This document shows positions 51,077 through 59,997 of a stretch of 64,000 bases of DNA, in pieces. A program made the position numbers and the translations under genes. Below the pieces are notes generated by a model, which was not told the DNA's origin, searched no databases, and was given only the letters and a program-made list of their open reading frames with translations. This stretch comes from JAWWOW01 sp033851265 (lineage in GTDB: Bacteria; Actinomycetota; Actinomycetes; JAWWOW01), in contig JAWWOW010000005.1 of NCBI GenBank assembly GCA_033851265.1, forward strand, positions 1 through 64,000, written 5' to 3'. Each line of letters opens with the position of its first letter. Positions within the stretch are counted from its first letter, which is position 1.

Positions 51077-53251
51077 GTGAGACGAGTCCTGGCGGTCATC
51101 GTGGCCACGGCCACGATCGCGTTTATGGCAGGCACGGTGCTGCCCATGCCGACCTTTGCCTCCAACCCCGAGACGGCGACGATCAGCTACGCGCATCCCT
51201 CGCAGGTATTTGTGCAGGCGCATCCGATGCAGGGCGGCGCGCGTGCCGGTCTTGTGCAGACGATCTGCGTGACTCAGCCGCAGGCCTGCGACCCCGTGAC
51301 GTTCACGGTGGACCCGACACGCAACGGCACGATCGATCATGCCGCGCTGCTCACGGTCGTGTTCGAACCAGCGGCGCCGAGCATGATGGCGCTGGCGCAG
51401 TACCCACCCGGCTGTCCGGAAGACAACAATCCGGCAGGCGCATGCGCGACGTACTTCCAGACTTCTTCGCCGTACACGTTCCCCGACCCGGGCAAAACCA
51501 CGCTTCGGCTCATGGTGGTCTGCCAGGTCTGCGTCAACGGCACCTACAAGCTGACCGCGACCCTGACGCGCCTCTCGAACGCATCGAAGCTCCCACCTGC
51601 TGGCGACACGACCGGAGCATTCACGACCCTGCAGCTACCCGATCCCTCACCGCCGACCAAAGTCGGCGGCGCACCCGGCCAGCTCACCGGCCAGTTCGGC
51701 GAGCCCGGTATCTACCTCAACAAGAACGGTTACGGGATCGTCAACACGTTTGGTCCCACCGTGTGGACAACGAAGGACTCCGGCAAGACCTTCAGCAAGG
51801 CCTATGACGTCATCGTCAAGGACACCTACTGCCAGAGCGGGTACGCCGGCGATGCCGACGCCATCGTCGGCATCGACAACACCTTCTATGCCGACAACCT
51901 CTGCCTCGGCACAGTCGGCGGCGTCAACAACGAGAGCTTCACCAACGCAACCGGCAAGCCCGATGACTGGACCGGCCCGTATCTCGCTGGTGGTCTCTCC
52001 GACCGGCAGTGGTACGTCGCCGACCCCAAGGATGCCAAGACTCTCTACTTCTCTTTCCACGGTTTCTTCACCCCCAACATCAACGTCTTCAAGTCGACCG
52101 ACGGTGGGCAGACGTTCTTCTGCCCGATCACCGGCCTTCCGGTCACCGCGCTGAACGACGGAGTGGACTGCCCGGTCACAGTGACGAACCCGAACGGCCC
52201 GCTGCCGATCAACCCGACGTACCTCGACACCGGTCTGGGCAACGTGACCACGCGGCCCCTGATCGATCCCACCGACCCGAAGTCGATTTATGTCCCCTAC
52301 GCCGACACCACAGCCGCGCACGCGGCCTCGGCGTTACCGACGCGCACCGACAGTGACCTCACGCGATTCCGCATGGCGGTCTCCCACGACGGTGGTCAGA
52401 CCTGGGCGCCGAACACTGACGCGACCGGGACGGGTTCGGTGATCGACACGGAGGACGGCACGTACTTCCCGGTGACGAACACCAGCCCGAACGACGGCAC
52501 CGACGACAGCACTCTCGCGCACATCTTCATCGGCGCCGCGATCGACAGGGCCGGCAACCTCTACATCCTCTTCTCACTGCGTCTCGGAAAGACCACGCCG
52601 ACGCACCTCTACATGATGAGTTCCAGGAACCAGGGCAAGACCTGGAGCGCACCGCATCAGGTGGACAGCAACGGATTGGGGTCCAACGTCTTCCCGACCA
52701 TCGTCGCCGGCGATCCCGGTCGAGTGGCGATGACGTGGTACGGATCGAAGTCAACCGACTTCAACGACACTGAGGCGCTGTGGTCGGAGATGTACGCGCA
52801 GAGCGTCAACGCATTGTCCGCCAAGCCTGTGTTCACGCAGTCCCGGATCAGCGGCGCAAGCACACCCGTTCACGCCGCCGACATCTGCCAGGCAGGCACC
52901 TTCTGTGCCGTCACCATGGGCAACCGCAACCTCGCCGACTTTCAAACAGTGACCGTGGATCCCTGCGGTCATGCGGTTCTCGTCTACACCGACGACCACG
53001 CGCCCGATGCGCACACCATCGTCCAACGGCAGACGGCGGGCAACAGCCTTTACACCCAGCCCGGCGCTGGCTGTCCCGGCAGCGCTTCCACCCACCCGAG
53101 ATCCGTCCCACCGGTGACGGCCCGCGGCCCCGACCTCGCCACAACCGGGGGCCGCGTCTCAATCGCCTGGGCGGCCGCTGCGCTGATGCTCCTTGTGCTG
53201 GGTGTCGCGGTGGTGCGTCGTCGCAGATACCTCGATCACGGCGACGCGTAG
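51077..53251 (+). CDS. sialidase-like beta-propeller surface protein with LAxTG sorting signal
   Basis: 724 residues from GTG; GGAGG upstream. Signal peptide MRRVLAVIVATATIAFMAG. Asp-box motifs repeat through the propeller: TKDSGKTF, STDGGQTF, SHDGGQTW and SRNQGKTW. Several paired cysteines suit extracellular disulfides. The C-terminus has LATTG at 687-691, a membrane helix and RRRRY: a sortase E-type LAxTG anchor. Fold is sialidase-like but the sialidase catalytic Arg triad and Tyr/Glu cannot be assigned, so an enzyme role is unproven. Confidence 0.85.
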   Translation: MRRVLAVIVATATIAFMAGTVLPMPTFASNPETATISYAHPSQVFVQAHPMQGGARAGLVQTICVTQPQACDPVTFTVDPTRNGTIDHAALLTVVFEPAAPSMMALAQYPPGCPEDNNPAGACATYFQTSSPYTFPDPGKTTLRLMVVCQVCVNGTYKLTATLTRLSNASKLPPAGDTTGAFTTLQLPDPSPPTKVGGAPGQLTGQFGEPGIYLNKNGYGIVNTFGPTVWTTKDSGKTFSKAYDVIVKDTYCQSGYAGDADAIVGIDNTFYADNLCLGTVGGVNNESFTNATGKPDDWTGPYLAGGLSDRQWYVADPKDAKTLYFSFHGFFTPNINVFKSTDGGQTFFCPITGLPVTALNDGVDCPVTVTNPNGPLPINPTYLDTGLGNVTTRPLIDPTDPKSIYVPYADTTAAHAASALPTRTDSDLTRFRMAVSHDGGQTWAPNTDATGTGSVIDTEDGTYFPVTNTSPNDGTDDSTLAHIFIGAAIDRAGNLYILFSLRLGKTTPTHLYMMSSRNQGKTWSAPHQVDSNGLGSNVFPTIVAGDPGRVAMTWYGSKSTDFNDTEALWSEMYAQSVNALSAKPVFTQSRISGASTPVHAADICQAGTFCAVTMGNRNLADFQTVTVDPCGHAVLVYTDDHAPDAHTIVQRQTAGNSLYTQPGAGCPGSASTHPRSVPPVTARGPDLATTGGRVSIAWAAAALMLLVLGVAVVRRRRYLDHGDA

Positions 53252-53252
53252 G

Positions 53253-53258
53253 TAGTCT
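53253..53258 (+). promoter_or_regulatory. candidate -10 box of guaA
   Basis: TAGTCT just after the stop of the surface-protein gene and 45 bases before the guaA GTG, which has its own AGAAGGA. A weak TCGATC lies 15 bases upstream. Gives a leader of about 40 bases. Confidence 0.4.
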
Positions 53259-53302
53259 GGAGCCCTTCCCCCACGCACGCCGGCCCGCATAGAAGGATTC
53301 CC

Positions 53303-54862
53303 GTGAGCAATCCCGGTGAGGGGTTCGACACCGTCCTGGTTGTCGACTTCGGAGCGCAATACGCCCAGCTCATTGCCCGCCGCGTGCGTGAGTGCAACGT
53401 CTTCTCGGAGATCGTGCCGTCGACAGCGACGGCCGAGGAGATCATCGCTCGCCGGCCGAAGGCCGTGATCCTCTCCGGCGGTCCGTCCTCGGTCTATGCG
53501 ACAGGGGCACCGCAAGTCGCCGCTGGCCTCTTCGACACCGGCATCCCGACGTTCGGCATCTGTTACGGCTTCCAGGCAATGGCGCAAGCTCTCGGGGGTC
53601 GCGTCGAGCACACCGGAGGCAGGGAGTACGGCGGGACGCCGCTCACCATCCTGCGCGACGGTGAGCTCTTCGGGGGTCAGCCGCGCGAGCAGACCGTATG
53701 GATGTCGCACGGCGACGCCGTCGTCGCTGCACCGGAGGGATTTGTCGTCACCGCAATGACGCCACAAACGCCGGTCGCAGCGTTCGAGAATCCCGCCCGC
53801 GGGCTCTACGGCACGCAGTTCCACCCCGAGGTGTTGCATACCGCGCACGGCATGGAGGTGTTGCGCAAGTTCCTTGCCGCCGCCGGCTGCCGGCCAACCT
53901 GGACGATGGTCAACATCGTCGACGACGCGGTCGACGCGATCCGCGCGCAGGTCGGTGGCAAGCGGGTCATCGCGGGTTTGTCCGGTGGAGTCGACTCCGC
54001 GGTGGCTGCAGCGCTGGTGCAGCGGGCCGTCGGCTCGCAGCTGACGTGCGTGTTTGTGGACCACGGCCTGTTACGCGCCGGTGAGGCCGAACAGGTCGAG
54101 CGTGACTTTGTTGCCTCCACCGGCGTACGCCTCGAGGTTGTCGATGCCGCGGAGCGTTTCCTCGATGCGCTCGCGGGGGTGAGCGATCCGGAGGAGAAGC
54201 GCAAGATTGTCGGCCGCGAGTTCATCCGGGTGTTCGAGGACGCCGCGCGTCGAATCGCTGCGGAAGAGGAAGTCGAGTTTTTGGTCCAAGGCACGCTCTA
54301 CCCCGACGTCGTCGAGTCTGGCGGCGGCACCGGCGCGGCGAACATCAAGTCGCACCACAACGTCGGCGGCTTACCTGATGACTTGTCCTTCACGTTGGTC
54401 GAACCACTGCGCACGCTGTTCAAGGACGAGGTACGCCATGTCGGCGAGCAGCTCGGCCTGCCCGCCGACATCGTGTGGCGCCAGCCGTTCCCCGGCCCGG
54501 GGCTGGCGATCCGCATCGTCGGAGAAGTGACGGGCGAGCGCCTCGAGATTCTCCGGGCCGCGGACGCGATTGTGCGCGAGGAAATGTCCCGCGCCGGTCT
54601 GGACCGGGAGATCTGGCAGTGCCCGGTCGTGCTCCTCGCTGACGTGCGCTCCGTCGGCGTACAGGGGGATGGCCGGTCCTACGGTCACCCCGTCGTCCTG
54701 CGCCCGGTCACGTCCGAGGACGCCATGACGGCCGACTGGGCGCGCATTCCGAACGACGTGCTTGCCACCATCTCGACCCGCATCACGAACGAAGTGCCCG
54801 ACATCAACCGTGTTGTCGTCGACGTGACCAGCAAGCCACCCGGCACTATCGAATGGGAGTAG
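53303..54862 (+). CDS. guaA: GMP synthase (glutamine-hydrolysing)
   Basis: 519 residues from GTG. Converts XMP to GMP. The class-I glutaminase has the nucleophile in GICYGFQAMAQALGG and His/Glu in QFHPEV. The ATP pyrophosphatase has GLSGGVDSAVAAALV. The dimerisation domain ends KPPGTIEWE. Works after GuaB encoded 10 kb upstream; mycobacteria also keep these genes in the same neighbourhood. Confidence 0.98.
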   Translation: MSNPGEGFDTVLVVDFGAQYAQLIARRVRECNVFSEIVPSTATAEEIIARRPKAVILSGGPSSVYATGAPQVAAGLFDTGIPTFGICYGFQAMAQALGGRVEHTGGREYGGTPLTILRDGELFGGQPREQTVWMSHGDAVVAAPEGFVVTAMTPQTPVAAFENPARGLYGTQFHPEVLHTAHGMEVLRKFLAAAGCRPTWTMVNIVDDAVDAIRAQVGGKRVIAGLSGGVDSAVAAALVQRAVGSQLTCVFVDHGLLRAGEAEQVERDFVASTGVRLEVVDAAERFLDALAGVSDPEEKRKIVGREFIRVFEDAARRIAAEEEVEFLVQGTLYPDVVESGGGTGAANIKSHHNVGGLPDDLSFTLVEPLRTLFKDEVRHVGEQLGLPADIVWRQPFPGPGLAIRIVGEVTGERLEILRAADAIVREEMSRAGLDREIWQCPVVLLADVRSVGVQGDGRSYGHPVVLRPVTSEDAMTADWARIPNDVLATISTRITNEVPDINRVVVDVTSKPPGTIEWE

Positions 54863-54869
54863 CCGGCTT

Positions 54870-56570
54870 CTAGTCGGCCGCTTCACCCGCTGCCACGGGA
54901 GCCGCTTGCGTGGCCAAGCGCGGGTGGCTGCGCGCAAGCCGTGAACGTGAATTCGACATCATCGAGCTGCTCACGCCCGTGTCGTTGATCGCAGCGAAGA
55001 AGTCGTCCCGATCGATACGCCACAGTGTTGCCGGTGTCGTTGCGCGTACCGTCGCCGTACGCGGCAGGCCGTGCAAGAGCCCGATCTCCCCGACATAGCT
55101 ACCGGCGCCCATGGTGCGCAGGTGGTGCCGGCGTTTGCCCTCGCCGCGAGCACTGACATCGACTTCACCATCAACGATGATCCACAGCGCATCGGCCGTG
55201 TCTCCCTCACGGATGAACTCCTCGCCCGCCGGCATCGTGACGTCACGGGCCGCCGCCGCGAGGCGCTCAAGGATGTTCCGCGACGCGCCCGCGAACATGT
55301 CGAGTGACTCGAGCAACTTCACCTTGGGTGCGAGGGCGCGGACAACCGCATGGGCGTTGCGATCTGCGCGTACCACCGGCCAGATGCCGAGCAGGGCGAG
55401 CCCCGAGATGCCGAAGCCGATTACGAGCATGGCCTTGGTCAGGCCCAGGGATCGCAAGATTGATGCGGTGACGAAACTACCGGCGAGCAGTGCAAGCGGA
55501 ACGATCGTCATGAACACACCGAAGACTCGGCTCATGACGTCGCTTGCCACGCTGCGTTGCAATGCGGTGATCGCAAGCACGTCGACGAGGATCATGCCCG
55601 CCCCGGCCACGATCATCAAAAGGAATGCAATGGCAGCGGTGTCCACCACCGACGCCGCCGCGAACGGCAGCGCAAGGACGAACATGCCGAGCAGGATTAC
55701 CGGCGCCAGCCGGGAGGTCGCACTCAACCTGTTGACGATCCCGGTGACCAGCACGCCGCCGACGGCAAATGCACTGATGAGATAGCTGTAACCCGAGGCC
55801 CCTGTCCCGAGGCGTTCACTGAACGGGACGAAGACGACCGTGGACGCGGCGTACACCGAGGAGTCGAGCGCGCAGTACAAGACCAGCACCAGCGCGACTT
55901 TGTCGCGCCCGAGCGCCTGGAACCCGGCGGCGAATTGCTTGCCCAGCGATTCGCCCTCGCGTCCGGCGCCGCCATGGCTGCGCACGCGCATCTGCGCGAC
56001 GAAGAAGGACGAGGCAAGGAACGAGATCGCATTCAGCACCATTGCTGCGGCCGGGTTGTGACTGAGCAGGAGCAGCCCGCCGACGGCTGGTCCGAGGACC
56101 ACCACGAGGCTCTCCAACCCCGCGAACATCGCGTTGGCTGGCAGGAGTGCCTTCTCCGGGACGACTTCGGGAACCAGTGCTTGCGTCGCCGGCGGGAATG
56201 GCGCATTCAGCGTCGCTGTGAGGAATGACAGAGCCAGGGCACTCCAGATCGGACCGTCCTTGATGACGACGAATGCAAGGCCAGTCATTGACGCAAAGCA
56301 CAGTAAGGACGACACGAGTAACACTTGCGTGCGCTCGTACCGGTCGGCGAGCACACCGCCGTACGCCGTGAAGAGAAGCCGCGGCACCCAGCCGGCCGCC
56401 GTTGTGAGCGCGATGTACGTCGCGGAGCCGGTCCGGTCGTAGATGTAGACGATCAGTACGACGCTGTACGCCCAGCTGCCGATCTGGTCAATCAGAAACG
56501 AGCCGATCAGCAGCCGGTAGTCGCGCGAGGCGAGGGCATCGCGGTACCGCGCGCGCGAATCCGTTGCCAC
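54870..56570 (-). CDS. MFS transporter fused to a cyclic-nucleotide-binding domain
   Basis: 566 residues. Residues 1-~415 hold twelve helices of a major-facilitator exporter. The last ~140 residues are a cNMP-type beta-barrel: FIREGDTADALWIIVDGEVD, GAGSYVGEIGLLHGLPRTAT and VRATTPATLWRIDRDDF. The PRTAT phosphate cassette suggests it can bind a cyclic nucleotide, coupling transport to cAMP-like signals. GTG start chosen for its GGGGAGGG; the frame is open 18 codons earlier. Converges on guaA, seven bases apart. Confidence 0.88.
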   Translation of the reverse strand: MATDSRARYRDALASRDYRLLIGSFLIDQIGSWAYSVVLIVYIYDRTGSATYIALTTAAGWVPRLLFTAYGGVLADRYERTQVLLVSSLLCFASMTGLAFVVIKDGPIWSALALSFLTATLNAPFPPATQALVPEVVPEKALLPANAMFAGLESLVVVLGPAVGGLLLLSHNPAAAMVLNAISFLASSFFVAQMRVRSHGGAGREGESLGKQFAAGFQALGRDKVALVLVLYCALDSSVYAASTVVFVPFSERLGTGASGYSYLISAFAVGGVLVTGIVNRLSATSRLAPVILLGMFVLALPFAAASVVDTAAIAFLLMIVAGAGMILVDVLAITALQRSVASDVMSRVFGVFMTIVPLALLAGSFVTASILRSLGLTKAMLVIGFGISGLALLGIWPVVRADRNAHAVVRALAPKVKLLESLDMFAGASRNILERLAAAARDVTMPAGEEFIREGDTADALWIIVDGEVDVSARGEGKRRHHLRTMGAGSYVGEIGLLHGLPRTATVRATTPATLWRIDRDDFFAAINDTGVSSSMMSNSRSRLARSHPRLATQAAPVAAGEAAD

Positions 56571-56652
56571 CGCACCCTCCCCGTGTCGTCGTGAGTAGAG
56601 CAGACAGCAGCGCGTGTATCCCATGGTTCGGAGACACGGGCGTCGGGTGGTC

Positions 56653-56668
56653 CTGTCTAACTAGACAG
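56653..56668. promoter_or_regulatory. 16-base palindrome, candidate repressor operator
   Basis: CTGTCTAACTAGACAG: two perfect seven-base half-sites with a two-base centre, 83 bases upstream of the MFS-cNMP start. Size and symmetry fit a TetR- or MarR-type dimer site. No such regulator gene is adjacent. Confidence 0.5.
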
Positions 56669-56745
56669 CCATCACAGACGACGTACAAAGTTGCGGCCGC
56701 GACATATCGGTTCTCTCCCACAATGGATGGCCTTGCCGATACAAA

Positions 56746-56774
56746 TTGACGCGCTTGTAGTCATCGAGTACTAG
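56746..56774 (+). promoter_or_regulatory. plus-strand promoter-like sequence without a gene
   Basis: TTGACG, 17 bases, TACTAG, then an AT-rich start region (ATAAAA). No plus-strand gene follows until 57126, and the minus-strand gene 56899-57108 lies in the path. It may produce a small or antisense RNA. Confidence 0.35.
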
Positions 56775-56898
56775 ATAAAAACCACCCATTGGTGACATGC
56801 CTTCATCACACGTAGCCCACATGATCTAGACGCACCGACACGACAGTCCGTCACCGTGGCCTTGGCACGTATCCCAAGCGTGGCACCCGGCAACAGGG

Positions 56899-57108
56899 TC
56901 ACGGTGACGGACAGTTGCTAGGGCCGGTGCTCCCCGAACACCCACGACATGTTCCCTTTTGCTCGGCCTCGGCAAAGCGTGCGTGGAGCCGAGTGCGGAT
57001 CTCATCGGGCGTATAGGCACGTCGTCGCCGTTCGGCTCTGACGATGACCACACCGGTGGCGGCCACCCCGACGAGGCTGGCAACACCGAGCACCTTCCAC
57101 CACCGCAT
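56899..57108 (-). CDS. small membrane-anchored protein with Cys-rich end
   Basis: 69 residues: MRWWKVLGVASLVGVAATGV forms one helix, followed by AERRRRAYTPDEIRTRLHAR and a CRGCSGSTGPSNC end. The helix-plus-YTPDEIRxRLHAR pattern occurs in short actinobacterial proteins of unknown function. ATG starts six bases from a TAGCCT box, so the mRNA is probably leaderless. Divergent from the papain-like gene, 17 bases apart. Confidence 0.75.
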   Translation of the reverse strand: MRWWKVLGVASLVGVAATGVVIVRAERRRRAYTPDEIRTRLHARFAEAEQKGTCRGCSGSTGPSNCPSP

Positions 57109-57113
57109 CTCCC

Positions 57114-57120
57114 TAGGCTA
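57114..57120. promoter_or_regulatory. overlapping divergent -10 boxes
   Basis: TAGGCTA read on the plus strand gives TAGGCT (57114-57119), six bases from the GTG at 57126. Read on the minus strand it gives TAGCCT (57120-57115), six bases from the ATG at 57108. One heptamer therefore can serve both genes, but not at once. Confidence 0.6.
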
Positions 57121-57125
57121 AGCCC

Positions 57126-57770
57126 GTGCCGGGGACGTCGATCACTCTCGATGAGGCCGTGAACCTCACCCGCACTGGCGACATCTGGTTGTTCCGCGGG
57201 CGAACGGTGGCCGACCGCGTCATCCAGGTGACGACGAACAGTCCCGTCAACCACGTCGGTATGGCCGTCGTACTCGACGATCTGCCGCCGCTGATGTGGC
57301 ACGCCGAGCTCGGCAAGTCGCTCGTCGACCTGTGGTCGGGGGAACGGCAACGCGGCGTCCAGTTGCATGACCTGAGGCAGGCTGTGCTCGTTTGGGCGAC
57401 GAAGTACGGCCAGCAGGCATGGCTGCGTCAACTCGACACCGCGGTCACTCGCGAGATGGAGGACGCGGTCCTCACAACGATCGCGCGTCTGGACGGAACG
57501 CCGTTCCCCTCCAACCGGAGGCTGGCGTCCGGCTGGCTACGTGGCCGCGTACCTGTCGGCAAGCGGAGCGATCGCGACGAACAGCGGGAGACCGCCTATT
57601 GCGCGGAGGTCGTCGCCGTCACCTACGAGTCCATGGGGTTGCTCGCGGGTCGAACTCCCGGGTTCTTCGACCCGGGGCGGTTCTGGAGCGGTGACGACCT
57701 CAGCCTCGCCGATCGCGCCCGGTTGTCGGATGAGATCGCCGTCGAGATTTCCCCGACTGCCCAGGCCTGA
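57126..57770 (+). CDS. permuted papain-like (YiiX/NlpC-P60 clan) protein
   Basis: 214 residues from GTG. TGDIWLFRGRTVADRVIQVT and NSPVNHVGMAVVLDD give the early His (H43) and ETAYCAEVVAVTYESMG the late Cys (C159): the permuted order of YiiX-like cysteine peptidases/amidases. No signal peptide or membrane segment, so likely cytoplasmic. Substrate unknown; such folds act on lipids, peptides or wall fragments. Confidence 0.75.
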   Translation: MPGTSITLDEAVNLTRTGDIWLFRGRTVADRVIQVTTNSPVNHVGMAVVLDDLPPLMWHAELGKSLVDLWSGERQRGVQLHDLRQAVLVWATKYGQQAWLRQLDTAVTREMEDAVLTTIARLDGTPFPSNRRLASGWLRGRVPVGKRSDRDEQRETAYCAEVVAVTYESMGLLAGRTPGFFDPGRFWSGDDLSLADRARLSDEIAVEISPTAQA

Positions 57771-57774
57771 CCGG

Positions 57775-58440
57775 CTACGACTGTTCGGGAGCGACCGCCG
57801 GCACGGGTGCGGTGACCGGTGGCTGCGGCGTCTCGACCGCGAGTCGACGCGAGAAAGCGAAGCCGGCGTAGACCGACGCGGCCATCACGATCCACGTCAT
57901 CGCCGATGTCCCGGTCTTCATCAGCTCGGGAATCTTGGACGTCGGTACCAACTGCACGGCATCGAAGAACCCGATGTGCAGGGCGTCAGCGACCATCGCG
58001 TACTGCGAAGCGAGCAGGCCGGCGAGTGAACTCACTGCGGTGAGTACGACGATGGCGGGCGCACCGCGTCGGTCGCCGGGGGCGAATGTGCGCATGACGG
58101 CTGCAATACCGGCGGCGACACCGAAGCCAACGAGCGCGCTGCGCATGTTGGCGGCTTGAGCAAGAACCTCCCAGGCGACGACGCCGAGGATAGCGACGGC
58201 AACACTCAGCCCGAGCGCGACACCGAAGCGAGTCGGGACGGCGGTGGCCGGCGTGGACACGAACGCAGGCGCACTCACTGGGGCACTCGCTGGTGCGACC
58301 ACCGGCGCGGCGTACGTCGGCAACGCCGTCGCTGCAGAACGGTCGGAGGTTTCAGCAGCGTGCATGCGACGACGGCACTCGGGGCACATGGTGCGGTTGG
58401 CCGGGGCGTTGGTTCCGCAGTGTTGGCAGGTGACGGTCAT
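57775..58440 (-). CDS. zinc-ribbon membrane protein
   Basis: 221 residues. Cytoplasmic zinc ribbon C5, C8, C19, C22 (CQHC, CPEC), then a Pro/Ala linker (APVVAPASAPVSAPAF), then four helices from about residue 70 to 205. Pro-rich tail (VETPQPPVTAPVPAVAPEQS). A type common in actinobacteria without known function. Converges on the papain-like gene with four bases between stops. Confidence 0.75.
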   Translation of the reverse strand: MTVTCQHCGTNAPANRTMCPECRRRMHAAETSDRSAATALPTYAAPVVAPASAPVSAPAFVSTPATAVPTRFGVALGLSVAVAILGVVAWEVLAQAANMRSALVGFGVAAGIAAVMRTFAPGDRRGAPAIVVLTAVSSLAGLLASQYAMVADALHIGFFDAVQLVPTSKIPELMKTGTSAMTWIVMAASVYAGFAFSRRLAVETPQPPVTAPVPAVAPEQS

Positions 58441-58583
58441 GCGCTAGTTCACTCCAATGACAAGCGACGGGTGTAGTCGGTCCGGTCAACGACCAGGCGT
58501 AGAACGGGAAACGGATGGCTAGGACCGTCTCTCCGCGGGGTCACGCCCATAACATGGCAAATCGCCTCGCACCGGACGGCTGC

Positions 58584-59972
58584 TCAGAGCCCGTAGGCCT
58601 CCATGAGACGCAGCCACACCTCGCTGACGGTGGGGAACGACGGCACCGCATGCCAAAGGCGGGGCAGTGGTACGGCGCCCACGATCGCGACTGTCGCGGA
58701 GTGCAGTAGCTCCTGAATGCCCGGGCCGGTGAATGTCGCCCCAACGATGACATCGTGCTCGGCGTCAACGACTAGCTGGCAGGTCCCGGTGATGCCGTTG
58801 CCCATCGTGTAGGCACCGGCGACGCCACCCGTGGGCGTCGTGACGACGCGAACACTGGAATAGGACTCACGCGCCTGCGCCTCCGTCAATCCAACGGCGC
58901 ATACCTGCGGATCTGTGAAGGTCACGCGACTGATGATCGAGGTGCTCGCCTCGTCCTTGATGTCTTTGCCAAGGATGACGTCACCGGCAATGCGCGCTTG
59001 GTACTTGCCCATATGTGTGAGCAGTGCGCGCCCGTTGACGTCACCGACGGCGTAGAGCCAATCGCCGTTGACACCTGTTGCTCTGAGTGAGTCGTCGACC
59101 GCGACGTACTCACCGGGTTTCAGGCCAACGGTTTCCACGCCGAGCTCTGTCGTCTTGGGCCGGCGGCCGGTCGCCACCAGGATCTCGTCGCCGACAAGTT
59201 CGCGGCCGTCCGCGAGCACGGCGGTGACCGGTCCGTTGCCGCCGTCTCGGCGTACCGAAGCCAGCCGCGCGTTCGTCAGCACCCGAATCCCCTCGGATTC
59301 GAACGCTTCGCCCACTTCCTTCCCCGCGAACGGTTCCTCACGGGAGAGCAGTCGCTCCGCGCCCTCGATGACGGTCACCTCGCGGGCACCGAGCCGACGG
59401 AAGCACTGGGCCATCTCGGTGCCGACCGCGCCACCACCGACGACCAGCAGGCGTTCCGGCACCGCATGCGTCATCGTGGCCGAGCGGTTGTCCCACGGGC
59501 TGGCGTCCCGAAGTCCCTCGACCGGTGGGATCGCCGCCGAGGTACCAGTCGCAAGTACGACGGCCTTTTGCACGTCAAGCCGTTGGACGTTGCCATCGGC
59601 ATCAGTCACCTCGACGACGCGCTCTCCAGCGAGCCGACCATTGCCACGGATCAACGTGATGTTGTGCTCTTCGAGCCAGGGGACCTGACGGGAGTCGTCC
59701 CAGTTGGTCGTCATGTAGTCGCGCTGTTTGAACACCGCATCGAGATCGATCTGACCCGTGACCGCCTCTGCCGCGCCAGGGACTCGGCGGGTGGCGGCGA
59801 TCACGTCACCAGGGCGGATCAATGTCTTGCTCGGTATGCATCCCCAGTAGGAACACTCGCCGCCGATGAGCTCGCGCTCGACGATCGCCGTACGCAGGCC
59901 ACCGCCGGCGGTGCGACCAGCAGCGTTTTCACCCGGGGGTCCCGCACCGATGACAACGACGTCGAACTCCAT
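58584..59972 (-). CDS. NAD(P)/FAD-dependent disulfide oxidoreductase family protein
   Basis: 462 residues. Class-I flavin disulfide reductase fold: FAD site VVVIGAGPPGENAAGR, redox pair C40-C45 in GGECSYWGCIPSK, NAD site LLVVGGGAVGTEMAQCF, second FAD site LYAVGDVNGRALLTHMG. The C-terminal HAVPSFPTVSE holds the usual His/Glu. Similar to dihydrolipoamide dehydrogenase or mycothione reductase relatives; substrate not assignable. ATG chosen by homology; 62 upstream codons are open but run into the divergent gene. Confidence 0.88.
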   Translation of the reverse strand: MEFDVVVIGAGPPGENAAGRTAGGGLRTAIVERELIGGECSYWGCIPSKTLIRPGDVIAATRRVPGAAEAVTGQIDLDAVFKQRDYMTTNWDDSRQVPWLEEHNITLIRGNGRLAGERVVEVTDADGNVQRLDVQKAVVLATGTSAAIPPVEGLRDASPWDNRSATMTHAVPERLLVVGGGAVGTEMAQCFRRLGAREVTVIEGAERLLSREEPFAGKEVGEAFESEGIRVLTNARLASVRRDGGNGPVTAVLADGRELVGDEILVATGRRPKTTELGVETVGLKPGEYVAVDDSLRATGVNGDWLYAVGDVNGRALLTHMGKYQARIAGDVILGKDIKDEASTSIISRVTFTDPQVCAVGLTEAQARESYSSVRVVTTPTGGVAGAYTMGNGITGTCQLVVDAEHDVIVGATFTGPGIQELLHSATVAIVGAVPLPRLWHAVPSFPTVSEVWLRLMEAYGL

Positions 59973-59978
59973 CAGCGC

Positions 59979-59991
59979 AGGATGCCAGACT
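59979..59991. promoter_or_regulatory. paired -10-like boxes between divergent genes
   Basis: CAGACT (59986-59991) is six bases from the ATG at 59998. On the minus strand CATCCT (59984-59979) is six bases from the ATG at 59972. Both deviate from TANNNT at the first base. No Shine-Dalgarno fits either gene in the 25-base gap. Confidence 0.45.
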
Positions 59992-59997
59992 GCGCCC

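Larger units (their letters stand above)
56571..56898. other. 328-base AT-richer intergenic region
   Basis: No credible gene. It carries the leader of the MFS-cNMP gene, a 16-base palindrome, and a plus-strand promoter-like sequence. Bases 56690-56830 are clearly AT-richer than the neighbouring coding DNA. Confidence 0.5.
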
